The notes under the pieces were generated by a model. That model did no database searches. It was given only the letters and a program-made list of their open reading frames with translations, and had not been told where the DNA came from. The position numbers and the translations under genes were made by a program. This document shows, one piece after another, positions 62,237 to 64,000 of a stretch of DNA of 64,000 nt; the stretch's first letter is position 1, and every line of letters starts with the position of its first letter. Source of the stretch: Owenia fusiformis. Lineage: Eukaryota; Annelida; Polychaeta; Sabellida; Oweniidae. The DNA lies in NCBI GenBank assembly GCA_903813345.2, contig CAIIXF020000006.1:312001-376000 (forward strand). The letters are read 5' to 3'.

Positions 62237-64000
62237 CAAACTGCACCAATGCAATGTATATCTATGCGTAGTATGTCTGAGGTGTCGTTTGCATCGCAAC
62301 ATCCAGTCTATGAAGGGGTGTGCCAAGGTCATATCGCGTCAGGACCTAGAGGGAGCAGTTGTCACTGTGGGATGCGCACACGTGAAAACAGGAAGTGGTA
62401 ACTTATATGTATCAAAGAAAGTGCTGAGCATACACGTATCTAGATTTTAAACAGTTGGAACTGTATGCATCAGGTAATACTTATAAAGTTGTCCCTCATA
62501 TACGTAGTGCCTGCTGACCAATATGCTCAAAACACATTGTTATTGCAAAATAACAGGTTACAGGTGCAAATCCAGTGAAATGGTTCTGAGTGCTAAGAGC
62601 TACATCATATTGCTTTTGATTATCAATGGTGCATCCTTGGAACTTGATATTAGTAATGGAAGTAATCAGTCCTAACATATAAACAAACAAGAACACAAAT
62701 GTGTACAAAATGTCCCAACCAATGGGTGATCCCGTCAAATGGTTATCCTGAAAATGAGTAGACAAGACTTTACCAACACAATTTGAGGACGGAAAATCCA
62801 AAATGGCCATCTTAAAATTTACCAAGAATGCCAAAAATTTAGTCAGTTCTAGATTTTCATACTAAGAACCACCCCTGAAAATTTGAAATTGATCCGTCAC
62901 ACAGTTAACCAGAAAACATGTAAACAAGACTTTACAGACAAGATTTCAGGATGGAAAATCCAAAATGACTGCCTTGACATTTACCCAGAATGCAAATAAA
63001 AAACTAATCAGATGTAGATTTTCATACTAAGAATCATCCCTGAAAATTTGAAATTTATCTACTAAACGGTTCACCTAAAAATGCGTAGACAAGACTTTAC
63101 AGGCAAGATTTTAAGACGGAAAATCCAAAATGGCTGCCTTGACATTTATTCAGAATGCCAAAAAACTATTAAGATCTAGATTTTCATACTAAGAATCATC
63201 CCTGAAAACACGCAGACAAGACTTCACAGACAAGATTTTAGGACCCAAAAATCCAAAATGGCCGACAATAAAAAAGTCCTTATGAGTTTTTGCTGATTTC
63301 TTTTTACAAAATTATCACATATAGCTACTGTTAACAATAACATAGGCTTTTACAACAAAGTACATCTGAAATTATTTATAAAGCTACTAAATAGTTAAAG
63401 TATTAAAACTCAAAAACACCATTCAATATGATACAAAGTATTATCCCGCGCTAACTTTTCTTAAGACATTCAAAATGGCTGACATGACTGAGCTAACAGG
63501 TCCAAAACCTAATCAGATGTACAATGAAGTGAGCTGAACAAGATGTTAAAGTTTTAAAAGCAACTGTGAAGCCATTTTTCTTAAAGTTTGCAGACAAGGA
63601 TTTTAGCATTTGACTTCAAAATGGCATAGACTGAATACGACCGGACTGTCGAACAGACAGCTTCTTTATATAAATACAATTTTAAACTGTAAAGAGTTCC
63701 TGGATTATTATTTTTTTTCACCTCCTGCCCTCCTCAGATTAACCCCTCAACAAACCATGAAACATATAGTAGTAATTAACTTTGAATGGCCTAAGACTAA
63801 CTTACTACATGGAAAGCATAATTGTATTGAACCATCTATACATATTCTTTATTCGGTTTCAGTATAATGTTCACACTGTTCTTACAAATTGACAAAACCA
63901 GATTTAATGTCATTCAATCAATCCTAATGAAAAGATTTACAATTAGTGGAAACAACTTAACATTTGATTTTGGATTTCATTGATAGTGTCATAGCCTTAA
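62237..64000. other. 3' flank of the exonuclease-like gene, no coding exon recognised
   Basis: About the first 450 bp could be 3' UTR. The array at 62,715-63,275 follows. After it, isolated CAAAATGGC motifs continue at 63,470 and 63,617. Open frames here do not resemble known proteins. Confidence 0.5.
62715..63275. repeat. About 165-bp tandem repeat with AAAATGG motifs
   Basis: Four diverged units are marked by GACAAGACTTTAC-like starts at 62761, 62923, 63088 and 63215, each followed by GGAAAATCCAAAATGGC or a close variant. The first three units continue to TAGATTTTCATACTAAGAAT and CCCTGAAAA; the last is cut short. Three of the four carry CCAAAATGGC and one CCAAAATGAC, similar to the YY1 core. 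Confidence 0.88.

Noticed and set aside
63318-63331. CATATAGCTACTGT, inverse of the 46-kb minisatellite core
   Set aside because: Only 14 bases with no flanking similarity; likely chance.
1-64000. CRISPR arrays, bacterial operons, rRNA or tRNA genes
   Set aside because: None seen. The window is animal nuclear DNA, and the tandem repeats lack the spacer structure of CRISPR arrays.

Overview
This is AT-rich animal genomic DNA with long introns and many small repeats. It carries most of a Pax6 gene, and the protein sequence and exon layout point to a lophotrochozoan, probably a mollusc. The species cannot be fixed from the sequence alone. Three protein-coding loci can be supported; almost everything else is intron, intergenic sequence or small non-autonomous repeats.

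Left part (1-28,900): Pax6 on the + strand. Eight coding exons join in consistent phases from an ATG at 5632 to a TGA at 27311-27313 and predict a 515-residue protein. It has a new-looking 49-residue N-terminus, a complete paired domain (about residues 50-177), a paired-type homeodomain with Ser50 (276-335), and a C-terminal tail ending in the deeply conserved QYWPRLQ. The first 5.6 kb is upstream DNA with candidate promoter elements. The two largest introns (8.6 and 8.3 kb) hold a clean Mutator-like MITE with a 9-bp target duplication, a fossil integrase scrap and a possible pseudogene. The 3' UTR region holds exactly 13 copies of a 22-bp palindromic repeat and a long hairpin.

Middle part (28,900-54,400): about 10 kb of intergenic DNA with a pogo/Tigger-like MITE and degenerate repeat arrays, then a gene on the - strand that converges on Pax6. 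Three exons (54306-54392, 53864-54001, 39175-39339) encode the end of an ANKS1A/ANKS1B-type phosphotyrosine-binding (PTB) domain and the C-terminus. A 14.5-kb intron lies before the last exon. The ankyrin, SAM and first PTB exons were not found and probably lie beyond the right edge.

Right part (54,400-64,000): a large palindromic foldback element, then a small + strand gene (about 60,992-62,236) encoding an EXOIII/REXO4-type exonuclease fold. It appears to have lost all but one of the DEDDh catalytic residues. A roughly 165-bp tandem array with repeated AAAATGG motifs follows. If the rest of ANKS1 is further right, this gene is nested in an ANKS1 intron on the opposite strand.

The three genes have no obvious joint pathway. 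Pax6 is the eye and nervous-system transcription factor, ANKS1 is a signalling adaptor, and the third is a putative pseudo-exonuclease. The most notable points are the Pax6 isoform signals (novel N-terminal exon, tandem 3' splice sites, retained-intron C-terminus, unsplit paired domain), the catalytically dead exonuclease fold, and the well-preserved MITEs.
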